Origin: Isoperla grammatica
Taxonomy: Eukaryota; Arthropoda; Insecta; Plecoptera; Perlodidae
Direction: 5' to 3'
Assembly: GCA_945910005.1 (NCBI GenBank)
Contig: OX246746.1
Location: 24,369,987-24,433,986 of the forward strand
DNA length: 64,000 nucleotides
Positions 22,626 through 32,649 of the stretch are shown in pieces; the first letter of the stretch is position 1; every line of letters begins with the position of its first letter. The notes under the pieces are model-generated. The model saw nothing but the letters and a program-made list of their open reading frames with translations, ran no database searches and was not told the DNA's origin. The translations under genes were made by a program, and so were the position numbers.

Positions 22626-24110
22626 GACGCTACGCGTCGTCAAATACATGCTCAAATACACTCTGTTTTTTAGAATTATATTCTTTACGGCTATATATTT
22701 TACTCTTGCGAACTTAAAGTTAATTTCCAAGGTATATTTATAAAATTGTCTACTTTGAAAAAAATCATTGCCTCGCTATGTTTGTTGTGTACGACGTCAG
22801 GCGTCGCCGAAATTTCAACGATTTTCTTGTCAAGTTCCACTTTCGGTACCGATTGTGGATGAACGGTGGTACCTATATAGTCGTAGCGTCGAACTTAAGG
22901 TCAATAAGAATCCTTGGTGACGTAGTATTAGCGTCGGTAGCGTCGGTTTGCACAGGTCATGGTGAGGCGACGCCAACTTCAGGTAACCAAAATAGTAGAT
23001 TTTTTGAGGTTTTTATTTTTTTAACGGGTAAACGGTTAAAGATAGAATTTTTTCGTTGTTAGTTCCTTCTTATTCATCGGTCTCTTGATATGTTTCGTAT
23101 TTTTAAAAAATAGTAAAAATAAAAATTTCATTTTTTTCCGATTGTGCTCTTCTTAGACAAAATTTGAAATTTTGGGCGCCTATATCTCTGTTAGTATGAC
23201 CCTCAGCATATTTTCGTTTTAAGGATGTCTAGATAATTAACGCAAAAAAAATAAAAAAAATAAAAACACAAATTTGGACCACCCGTTTTTTAGCTACGAG
23301 CGCTTGAAAAAAAAATTTCCCCTTAGTAAACCCTTCATAAATATTCTGCTCTGAATATGGAAGAAAAAAAGTTTGCCGGTAACGGGTCTCGAACCCCGGA
23401 CCGCGAAAACACTAGTCGGCGTCGCGACTGCCTACGCCACACCACTCGATGGAAAATGGAGCGCTTAGACTGGTATATATTGTACTGCTCTCAATTAATG
23501 CATGTATGTATCTCGATTCATTCTTATTGTAATTCTAACACCTAGCACAGATAGATTTACGAAAAGAGGGTCTAATTGGATTTAAAAACATCCAAGAATA
23601 CGATCTGAAGATTAAAAACTCAGAAAATTGAGAAAAAAACGCCTTCTATTTTTTTTTCAATGTTTGGAGTTTTTATCATCAGATCGTATTGATTGATTGG
23701 TTGATTGCGAAACCGTAAATCGTTTGTGGAAAAATCGAGCCGTTTGACGGTAAAAAAATAAACCGTGTTCATTCACTTTGATGTATTGATATAAATGTGT
23801 GAATATGGTAAGAAAAAAAGAGTGTCTGCAACGGGTCTCGAACCCTAGACCTTATGCACTCGAAGCGCCGAAGTTCTACGTACGCCACACCACCAGATGA
23901 AATTTCCATTGCTTACACTGGTATATAACACACTGCTCTAAATGTATGGCATATCTTGTTGTATTCAGATAGCTCGTCTACACGCCAACATTAAAACATG
24001 TTTTTTAGGCTAACCGTTATTGCAAGGCAAACATTAACATGTTTCATGTTTAGAGCTAGAATGTCCAATGGAGAAACACTAATCATTATTTTCTTTACCC
24101 TTTAACAAGA
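22626..24110. repeat. Satellite monomer 16, 1,485 bp
   Basis: tRL2 is at about 23371-23447 and tRL1 at about 23822-23894. The first A-rich tract is altered (AAAAAATAGTAAAAATAAAA) and the conserved block reads CCTATATAGTCG instead of CCTAGTTAGTCG. Confidence 0.92.
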
Positions 24111-25054
24111 GACGCTACGCGTCGTCAAATACGTGCTCAAATACACTCTGTTTTTTAGAATTATATTCTTTACGGCTATATTGTTTACTGTTGCGATCTT
24201 AAAGTTAATTTCCAAGGTATATTTAAAAATTGTCTACTTTGAAAAAAATCATTGCCTCGCTATGTTTGTTGTGTACGACGTCAGGCGTCGCCGAAATTTC
24301 AACGATTTTCTTGTCAAGTTCCACTTTCGGTACCGATTGTGGATGAACGGTGGTACCTAGTTAGTCGTAGCGTCGAACTTAAGGTCAGTAAGAATCCTTG
24401 GTGACGTAGTATTAGCGTCGGTAGCGTCGGTTTGCACAGGTCATGTTGAGGCGACGCCAACTTCAGGTAATCAAAATAGTAGATGTTTTGAGGTTTTTAT
24501 TTTTTAACGGGTAAACGGTTTAAGATAGAATTTTTTGGTTGTCATATCCTTCTTACTCATCGGTCTCTTGATATGTTTTTTATTTTTAAAAAAATAAAAA
24601 AAATAAAAAATTTCATTTTTCTCCGATTGTGCTCTTCTGAGACAAAATTTGAAATTTTGGGCGCCTGTATCTCTGTTAGTATGACCCCCAGCATATTTTC
24701 GTTTTCAGGATGTCTAGATAATTAACGCAAAAAAAATAAAAAAAATAAAAACACAAATTTGGACCACCCGTTTTTTAGCTACGAGCGCTTGAAAAAAAAA
24801 TTTCCCCTTAGTAAACCCTTCATAAATATTCTGCTCTGAATATGGAAGAAAAAAAGTTTGCCGGTAACGGGTCTCGAACCCCGGACCGCGAAAACACTAG
24901 TCGGCGTCGCTACTGCCTACGCCACACCACTCGATGGAAAATGGAGCGCTTAGACTGGTATATATTGTACTGCTCTCAATTAATGCATGTATGTATCTCG
25001 ATTCATTCTTATTGTAATTCTAACACCAAGCATAGATGGATTTACGAAAAGAGG

Positions 25055-25062
25055 GTCTAATT
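25055..25062. repeat. Target-site duplication GTCTAATT, left
   Basis: It is identical to 25558-25565 across the hAT element. Confidence 0.93.
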
Positions 25063-25557
25063 CAGCGGTACTCAAACTGCGGCCCGCGGGCCGCATGCGG
25101 CCCTCCTGAAAATTTTTGCGGCCCAGAGCTTTTGTGTTTTCATTAATATATTGTACTATTTAAACTGACTATTTGTTTGCTTTATATGAAAATAATATTG
25201 TATTCGTGATAAATTATGATATATCGCCAACCAACTAAACTTAACTTGGTATTTGTTACCTGTAACGTAATATAAACTAATGGGTATTCTTCGAGTTTTA
25301 CGCTTTGACTCGAAAAAGCACGAAATATCTATAATAGTCGAAGAAATTTTGCGCCTTCGGCGAAAAGACCTCCGGCGCGGCTGGGGCTTTGCCCCAGATC
25401 CCTTGCTAATTTACACGCCTAACTTTTCCCTGTTAACCCCCCCCCCCCCCCCGAAATAATTCTTAGTTACGCTACTGCATACTTGTATTAGTGCGGCCCA
25501 GCTTTACTTGGATTTTTGGAAAAGTGGCCCTCCAGGAAAAAAGTTTGAGTACCACTG
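25063..25557. mobile_element. Non-autonomous hAT-type DNA transposon, copy 1 (495 bp)
   Basis: The element has 16-bp terminal inverted repeats with one mismatch (CAGCGGTACTCAAACT at the left, CAGTGGTACTCAAACT read inward from the right). It is flanked by the 8-bp target duplication GTCTAATT at 25055-25062 and 25558-25565. The uninterrupted site GGTCTAATTGGATTT is present in neighbouring monomers. An 8-bp duplication and CAG-start termini are the hAT hallmark (Charlie/Tip100-like ends). No transposase frame exists, so it needs a transposase in trans. Inside are a 16-bp perfect palindrome at 25079-25094, a CTGGGGC-TTT-GCCCCAG hairpin and a C16 run at 25437-25452. It is much more GC-rich at its ends than the satellite. 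Confidence 0.95.
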
Positions 25558-25565
25558 GTCTAATT
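25558..25565. repeat. Target-site duplication GTCTAATT, right
   Basis: This is the partner of 25055-25062. Confidence 0.93.
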
Positions 25566-26887
25566 GGATTTAAAAACATCCAAGAATACGATATGAAGAT
25601 TAAAAACTCAGAAAATTGAGAAAAAAACGCCTTCTATTTTTTTTTCAATGTTTGGAGTTTTCATCATCAGATCGTATTGATTGATTGGTTGATTGCGAAA
25701 CCGTAAATCGTTTGTGGAAAAAACGAGCCGTTTGACGGTAAAAAAATAAACCGTGTTCATTCACGTTGATGTATTGATATAAATGTGTGAAAATGGTAAG
25801 AAAAAAAGAGTGTCTGCAACGGGTCTCGAACCCTAGACCTTATGCACTCGAAGCGCCGAAGTTCTACGTACGCCACACCACCAGATGAAATTTCCATTGC
25901 TTACACTGGTATATAACACACTGCTCTCAATGTATGGCATATCTTGTTGTATTCAGATAGCTCGTCTACACGCCAACATTAAAACATGTTTTTTAGGCTA
26001 ACCGTTATTGCAAGGCAAACATTAACATGTTTCGTGTTTAGAGTTAGAATGTCCAATGGAGAAACACTAATCATTATTTTCTTAACCCTTTAACAAGAGA
26101 CGCTACGCGTCGTCAAAGACGTGCTCAAATACACTCTGTTTTTTAGAATTATATTCTTTACGGCTATATTGTTTACTGTTGCGATCTTAAAGTTAATTCC
26201 CAAGGTATATTTAAAAATTGTCTACTTTGAAAAAAATCATTGCCTCGCTATGTTTGTTGTGAACGACGTCAGGCGTCGCCGAAATTTCAACGATTTTCTT
26301 GTCAAGTTCCACTTTCGGTACCGATTGTGGATGAACGGTGGTACCTAGTTAGTCGTAGCGTCGAACTTAAGGTCAGTAAGAATCCTTGGTGACGTAGTAT
26401 TAGCGTCGGTAGCGTCGTTTTGCACAGGTCATGGTGAGGCGACGCCAACTTCAGGTAACCAAAATAGTAGATTTTTTGAGGTTTTTATTTTTTTACGGGT
26501 AAACGGTTAAAGATAGAATTTTTTGGTTGTCAGTTCCTTTTTATTCATCGGTCTCTTGATATGTTTCGTATTTTTTAAAAAATAAAAAAAATAAAAAATT
26601 TCATTTTTCTCCGATTGTGCTCTTCTGAGACAAAATTTGAAATTTTGGGCGCCTGTATCTCTGTTAGTATGACCCCCAGCATATTTTCGTTTTCAGGATG
26701 TCTAGATAATTAACGCAAAAAAAATAAAAAAAATAAAAACACAAATTTGGACCACCCATTTTTTAGCTACGAGCGCTTGAAAAAAAAATTTCCCCTTAGT
26801 AAACCCTTCATAAATATTCTGCTCTGAATATGGAAGAAAAAAAGTTTGCCGGTAACGGGTCTCGAACCCCGGACCGCGAAAACACTT

Positions 26888-26918
26888 CGTCGTGTTAGTA
26901 CTTATTTCGTCCATATCC
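26888..26918. repeat. Left terminal inverted repeat (31 bp)
   Basis: It pairs with 28961-28991 with a single mismatch at position 9 (T against G in the same sense). Confidence 0.9.
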
Positions 26919-26962
26919 ACTTTTCACTTTTTTTTAGTTGTTTTGGTATTGCATATTGTCAA

Positions 26963-27087
26963 TGCGTATTTAATCCATTTCCGCAATCTCTGGGTGAAAT
27001 TTTCTATTTCTGTCGATTATCTCGGTGCTTGTTTGATCCATATCCACGAGGTTGGAATAAATGTCAGTACTTATTTGAGCCATATCC
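26963..27087. repeat. Subterminal repeats of the 2.1-kb element, left side
   Basis: Three diverged copies of the inner inverted-repeat motif occur at about 26963-26982 (TGCGTATTTAATCCATTTCC), 27028-27045 (CTTGTTTGATCCATATCC) and 27068-27087 (TACTTATTTGAGCCATATCC). Subterminal arrays of this sort are often transposase-binding sites. Confidence 0.65.
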
Positions 27088-27304
27088 AAATGCACCAATC
27101 AGAACCGCGGGATTGATCGGCCGGCCACTACGAACAGTTGCGATGGCATTCAGAGGATTTTCCATTCGTGTGTTCTGCGTTGTGAGCTTGCTGACAGCCG
27201 ATTTGGCAAGGTGTTTATTACATATTATCCCAATATCTGAGTTCATCTCCAGCACCGAACTTGCCCAAGGAACTGGATTTCAGATAACGAGTTTGTCTTT
27301 TTGA

Positions 27305-27780
27305 TATTTCTAGGCCTAGGCTCTGTAAGTTATTGAGCTTGTTCATAAACAAATGTTATATTAACCCTCGATATAGGACCTAGGCCTACTGAGTAGGCCT
27401 GACCAGTGCCTGAAGTGGAAATATAAAGTTGGCGGGATGAACAGTAGGCTAGTATAGGCAGTCAAGCCAGTCATACAAATAGTATTATGACTGCACAAGT
27501 AAACTGTGAGACGGGTGGAAGGGGAGGTCCGTAATCATCGTCAAAAAATTTACTTGAAGGAGAATACGGGCACAATATTTCCATGCTTTATTTTAATTGT
27601 ACTTACGAAAATGTGATAAAATTCTAATATAAGTTCTATAAATATAAAACTGTACTCTAGTCATCAGTAATTGCCCGGAATGCGGAAGGGATTGCGAGTA
27701 GGCTGAGTATGTATAGGCAATCCGTTCTGAGGGTAGCGGTCATTGCTGGGGGATTAGGGGGGGGGGGGGGTGACGTGTGA
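27305..27780. other. AGGCCTA-rich interior of the 2.1-kb element
   Basis: TAGGCCTAGG at 27311-27320 and further AGGCCT copies at 27381-27400, plus several AGTAGGC and TAGGC words, give this stretch a composition unlike the satellite. A G14 run lies at 27757-27770. No coding signal was seen. Confidence 0.45.
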
Positions 27781-28541
27781 ACGGAGACTTTAAAAATTAT
27801 TCGTTCTACAAACGTCTCATCCACGTGTCATAAATATCCAATCGAAGAATGAGAGAAGCAATTTTTGGAGTGTCATTTTAATTTTAATCATTCCGCTTGT
27901 TAATATTGTTAATAATAAGCGGGGTTAATAACCTTTGGGATTTTGTGTGTATTCGTACTTGTAATTACATGTTTGTAAGTTAAAACTTTGAAATCGTTTT
28001 ATTAAAAAAAACAAATTTGTATCAGATCATTAATACAATTTCTTGTGTAGTTCTTTGCCATGTAATATTTTAATATTACATTGCAAGCAATTAAACCCAG
28101 TAAAGGTATTTCCTTCTCCTCGTGGTGACCGGTGCCTGCAACGAGGGTGTTGTGTATAATAATATCTCACTCATAATTTCTTTCTCTTTTTTCCTTTGCT
28201 GATGCCCAAATGGCAACCTAACCCCTACCCCTGTCGTACCCTTATGCGAGGTGTTCATAGTTTCTGAGCCAGGATCATTGTCATTTTTGTAGCTGCACAG
28301 TCCACCACTGGCCCTTCCTCGTGGTGTGGGTTCCTCCCACTTTGCTCATTCTCAACGTGTCCCAGTAAAATCCTAGGAATGTCCATAAGGTCCCTCGCCT
28401 ACGCTAAAATGACAAAAACTATGTTTCCAAGAAGTGCCTTGTAAAGGAACCTAATCAATCGCCTAACGATTACAACATCTATATCAGTGTATACTGTAAT
28501 TATAACTAATGTTTTGGTTTTTGTTGGCATATTAAAGCATT

Positions 28542-28576
<35 letters not shown>
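27781..28576 (+). other. Segment ending in a poly(A) tail, possible retroposed sequence
   Basis: ATTAAA at 28531-28536 lies about 10 nt before an uninterrupted A30 run (28547-28576), the arrangement of a polyadenylated transcript end. The upstream ~400 bp (C-rich words such as CCCCTACCCCTGTCG) is unlike the rest of the element. The 5' boundary is not defined and no convincing target duplication was found; TTATTAAA near 27999 and just after the tail is too simple to trust. It may be a 5'-truncated retroelement or processed transcript nested in the transposon. Confidence 0.4.
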
Positions 28577-28578
<2 letters not shown>

Positions 28579-28960
28579 ATTAAATTTAATTTTATAAGCT
28601 TAAACATTAATAGACTGATAAAAAAAAATATGCCAAATCAAGTTCCCTGTACTACTAAGTCATCAAATATATAAATTACTATCCAAGGTACACCTAATAC
28701 GATCAAAATAAGAGTAAAGTGGATATGGACGAAATAAGCACTAAAAATTTATTCATTTTTGTCAGGAGCTGTAGTCCATATCCAATAATGAGTGCCCTGT
28801 TCTGGGGGAAATAAAAAAGCAAAATGTTTTGTTATTATGAAAATACTTATACTGTATCCATACTTGAACAATAGAATTCAAAAATGGTGGATGCCTTGTA
28901 ACAGATAAAAGTACCAGCAGTTTTACATTCAAACCCCGTTTTCTCCGTCTGCGAAAAAGC
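28577..28960. other. Right interior of the 2.1-kb element
   Basis: AT-rich non-coding sequence between the poly(A) run and the right terminal repeat. Apart from the subterminal motifs nothing recognisable was seen. Confidence 0.5.
28721..28783. repeat. Subterminal repeats of the 2.1-kb element, right side
   Basis: GGATATGGACGAAATAAGCA at 28721-28740 matches the terminal repeat in its right-hand orientation, and GTCCATATCC lies at 28774-28783 in the opposite sense. Confidence 0.65.
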
Positions 28961-28991
28961 GGATATGGACGAAATAAGTACTCACACGACG
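28961..28991. repeat. Right terminal inverted repeat (31 bp)
   Basis: It starts GGATATGGACGAAATAAGTA and ends CACACGACG; it is the reverse complement of the left end. Confidence 0.9.
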
Positions 28992-29690
28992 ACTTGTCCG
29001 CGTCGCTACTGCCTACGCCCCACCACTCGATGGAAAATAGAGCGCTTAGACTGGTATATATTGTACTGCTCTCAATTAATGCATGTATGTATCTCGATTC
29101 ATTCTTATTGTAATTCTAACACCTAGCATAGATGGATTTACGAAAAGAGGGTCTAATTGGATTTAAAAACATCCAAGAATACGATCTGAAGATTAAAAAC
29201 TCAGAAAATTGAGAAAAAAACGCCTTCTATTTTTTTTTCAATGTTTGGAGTTTTTATCATCAGATCGTATTGATTGATTATTTGATTGCAAAACCGAAAA
29301 TCGTTTGTGGAAAAACGAGCCGTTTGACGGTAAAAAAATAAACCGTGTTCATTCACGTTGATGTATTGATATAAATGTGTGAATATGGTAAGAAAAAAAG
29401 AGTGTCTGCAACGGGTCTCGAACCCTAGACCTTATGCACTCGAAGCGCCGAAGTTCTATGTACGCCACACCACCTGATGAAATTTCCATGGCTAACACTG
29501 GTATATAACACACTGCTCTCAATGTATGGCATATCTTGTTGTATTCAGATAGCTCGTCTACACGCCAACATTAAAACATGTTTTTTAGGCTAACCGTTAA
29601 TGCAAGGCATACATTAACATGTTTCCTGTTTAGAGTTAGAATGTCCAATGGAGAAACTCTAATCATTATTTTCTTAACCCTTTAACAAGA

Positions 29691-31175
29691 GACGCTACGC
29701 GTCGTCAAATACGTGCTCAAATACACTCTGTTTTTTTAAATTATATTCTTTACGGCTATATTGTTTACTGTTGCGATCTTAAAGTTAATTCCCAAGGTAT
29801 ATTTAAAAATTGTCTACTTTGAAAAAAATCATTGCCTCGCTATGTTTGTTGTGAACGACGTCAGGCGTCGCCGAAATTTCAACGATTTTCTTGTCAAGTT
29901 CCACTTTCGGTACCGATTGTGGATGAACGGTGGTACCTAGTTAGTCGTAGCGTCGAACTTAAGGTCAGTAAGAATCCTTGGTGACGTAGTATTAGCGTCA
30001 GTAGCGTCGGTTTGCACAGGTCATGGTGAGGCGACGCCAACTTCAGGTAATCAAAATAGTAGATTTTTTGAGGTTTTTATTTTTTAACGGGTAAACGGTT
30101 TAAGATAGAATTTTTTGGTTGTCATATCCTTCTTATTCATCGGTCTCTTGATACGTTTTTTATTTAAAAAAAAAAAAAATTAATAAAAAGTGTCATTTTT
30201 CTCCGATTGTGCTCTTCTGAAACAAAATTTGAAATTTTAGGCGCCTGTGTCTCTGTTAGTATGACTCCCAGCATATTTTCGTTTTTAGGATGTCTAGATA
30301 ATTTACGCAAAAAAAATAAAAAAAATAAAAACTCAAATTTGGACCACCCGTTTTTTAGTTACGAGCGCTTGAAAAAAAAATTTCCCCTTAGTAAACCCTT
30401 CTTAAATATTCTGCTGTGAATATAGAAGAAAAAAAGTTTGCCGGTAACGGGTCTCGAACCACGGACCGCGAAAACACTAGTCGGCGTCGCTACTGCCTAC
30501 GCCACACCACTCGATGGTAAATGGAGCGCGTAGACTGGTACATATTGTACTGCTCTCAATGAATGCATGTATGTATCTCGATTCATTCTTATTGTAATTC
30601 TTACACCTAGCATAGATGGATTTACGAAAAAAGGGTCTAATTGGATTTGAAAACATCCAAGAATACGATCTGAAGATAAAAAACTCCGAACATTGAGAAA
30701 AAAACGCCTTCTATTTTTTTTTTAATGTTTGGAGTTTTTATCATCAGATCGTATTGATTGATTGGTTGATTGCGAAACCGTTAATCGTTTGTGGAAAAAA
30801 CGAGCCGTATGACGGTAAAAAAATAAACCGTGTTCATTCACGTTGATGGTTTGATATAAATGTGTGAATATGGTGAAAAAAATAGAGTATCTGCAACGGG
30901 TCTCGAACCCTAGACCTTATGCACTCGAAGCGCCGAAGTTCTACGTACGCCACACCACCTGATGAAATTTCCATTGCTTACACTGGTATATAACACACTG
31001 CTCTCAATGTATGGCATATCTTGTTGTATTTAGATAGCTCGTCTACACGCCAACATTAAAACATGTTTTTTAGGCTAACCGTTAATGCAAGGCATACATG
31101 AACATGTTTCCTGTTTAGAGTTAGAATGTCCAATGGAGAAACTCTAATCATTATTTTCTTAACCCTTTAACAAGA
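29691..31175. repeat. Satellite monomer 19, 1,485 bp
   Basis: tRL2 is at about 30436-30512 and tRL1 at about 30887-30959. The first A-rich tract is fused into A14 near 30166-30179. The recurrent frame is stopped early by CTGTTTTTTTAAATT. Confidence 0.92.
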
Positions 31176-32649
31176 GACGCTACGCGTCGTCAAATACGTG
31201 CTCAAATACACTCTGTTTTTTAGAATTATATTCTTTACGGCTATATTGTTTACTGTTGCGATCTTAAAGTTAATTCCCAAGGTATATTTAAAAATTGTCT
31301 ACTTTGAAAAAAATCATTGCCTCGCTATGTTTGTTGTGAACGACGTCAGGCGTCGCCGAAATTTCAACGATTTTCTTGTCAAGTTCCACTTTCGGTACCG
31401 ATTGTGGATGAACGGTGGTACCTAGTTAGTCGTAGCGTCGAACTTAAGGTCAGTAAGAATCCTTGGTGACGTAGTATTAGCGTCGGTAGCGTCGGTTTGC
31501 ACAGGTCATGGTGAGGCGACGCCAACTTCAGGTAACCAAAATAGTAGATTTTTTGAGGTTTTTATTTTTTTACGGGCAAACGGTTTAAGATAGAATTTTT
31601 TGGTGTTCATATCCTTCTTATTCATCGGTCTCTTGATATGTTTTTTATTTTTAAAAAAATAAAAAAAATAAAAAGTTCTATTTTTCTCCAATTGTGCTCT
31701 TCTGAAACAAAATTTGAAATTTTGGGCGCCTGTTTCTCTGTAAGTATGACCCCCAGCATATTTTCGTTTTCAGGATGTCTAGATAATTAACGCAAAAAAA
31801 ATAAAAAAAATAAAAACACAAATTTGGACTACCCGTTTTTTAGCTACGAGCGCTTGAAAAAAAAATTTCCTCTTCATAAATATTCTGCTCTGAATATGGA
31901 AGAAAAAATGTTTGCCGGTAACGGGTCTCGAACCCCGGACCGCGATAACACTAGTCGGCGTCGCGACTGCCTACGCCACACCACTCGATGGAAAATGGAG
32001 CGCTTAGACTGGTATATATTGTACTGCTCTCAATTAATGCATGTATGTATCTCGATTCATTCTTATTGTAATTCTAACACCTAGCATAGATAGATCTACG
32101 ATAAGAGGGTCTAATTGGATTTCAAAACATCCAAGAATACGATCTGAAGATTAAAAACTCAGAAAATTGAGAAAAAAACGCCTTCTATTTTTTTTTCAAT
32201 GTTTGGAGTTTTTATCATCAGATCGTATTGATTGATTGGTTGATTGCGAAACCGTAAATCGTTTGTGGAAAAAACGAGCCGTTTGACGGTGAAAAAATGA
32301 ACCGTGTTTATTCACGTTGATGTATTGATATAAATGTGTGAATATGGTAAGAAAAAAAGAGTGTCTGCAACGGGTCTCGAACCCTAGACCTTATGCACTC
32401 GAAGCGCCGAAGTTCTACGTACGCCACACCACCTGATGAAATTTCCATTGCTTACACTGGTATATAACACACTGCTCTCAATGTATGGCATATCTTGTTG
32501 TATTCAGATAGCTCGTCTACACGCCAACATTAAAACATGTTTTTTAGGCTAACCGTTAATGCAAGGCAAACATTAACATGTTTCATGTTTAGAGTTAGAA
32601 TGTCCAATGGAGAAACACTAATCATTATTTTCTTAACCCTCTAACAAGA
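31176..32649. repeat. Satellite monomer 20, mosaic, 1,474 bp
   Basis: tRL2 is at about 31910-31986 and tRL1 at about 32361-32433. Up to 31600 it belongs to the 20.4-kb duplication. From about 31601 to 31920 it is type C, like 15640-15871 and 3800-4110 (GGTGTTCATATCC, GGACTACCCG, AAAAAATGTTTGCC). Confidence 0.9.

Larger units (their letters stand above)
24111..26098. repeat. Satellite monomer 17 with hAT insertion, 1,988 bp
   Basis: tRL2 is at about 24856-24932 and tRL1 at about 25810-25882. Subtracting the 495-bp element and 8-bp target duplication leaves 1,485 bp, the normal length. Confidence 0.95.
26888..28991. mobile_element. Inverted-repeat DNA transposon of unassigned superfamily, copy 1 (2,104 bp)
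   Basis: The terminal inverted repeats are 31 bp with one mismatch; both begin CGTCGTGT and contain TACTTATTTCGTCCATATCC. ACTT at 26884-26887 and 28992-28995 looks like a 4-bp target duplication. The empty site AACACTTGTCCGCG is present at about 55000, 62426 and 63911. Because a T and an A extend the inverted repeat, a 2-bp duplication (CT) with 32-bp ends is also possible. Subterminal copies of the ATTT..CCATATCC motif lie near 26963, 27028, 27068, 28721 (reverse) and 28774. No long reading frame is present, so it is non-autonomous. The insertion sits between the A and B boxes of a tRL2. Confidence 0.85.
26099..29690. repeat. Satellite monomer 18 with 2.1-kb insertion, 3,592 bp
   Basis: tRL2 is split (about 26844-26887 and 28992-29029) by the inverted-repeat element. 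tRL1 is at about 29402-29474. Removing the insertion and a 4-bp duplication leaves 1,484 bp. Confidence 0.93.
15872..31600. repeat. Near-identical duplicated block, copy 1 (15,729 bp)
   Basis: This block recurs at 36280-52008 at a constant offset of 20,408 bp. The flanks differ at 15871 (T) against 36279 (C) and at 31601 (T) against 52009 (G). Both mobile elements, their target duplications and the C16, G14 and A30 homopolymers have the same lengths in both copies. One substitution was found (24092 T, 44500 G). The comparison was by eye at many points, not base by base. Confidence 0.93.

Noticed and set aside
26846..27304. A 152-codon frame (second copy at 47254) and overlapping shorter frames
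   Set aside because: It begins in tRL2 satellite sequence and crosses the transposon end and its subterminal repeats; there is no recognisable domain.
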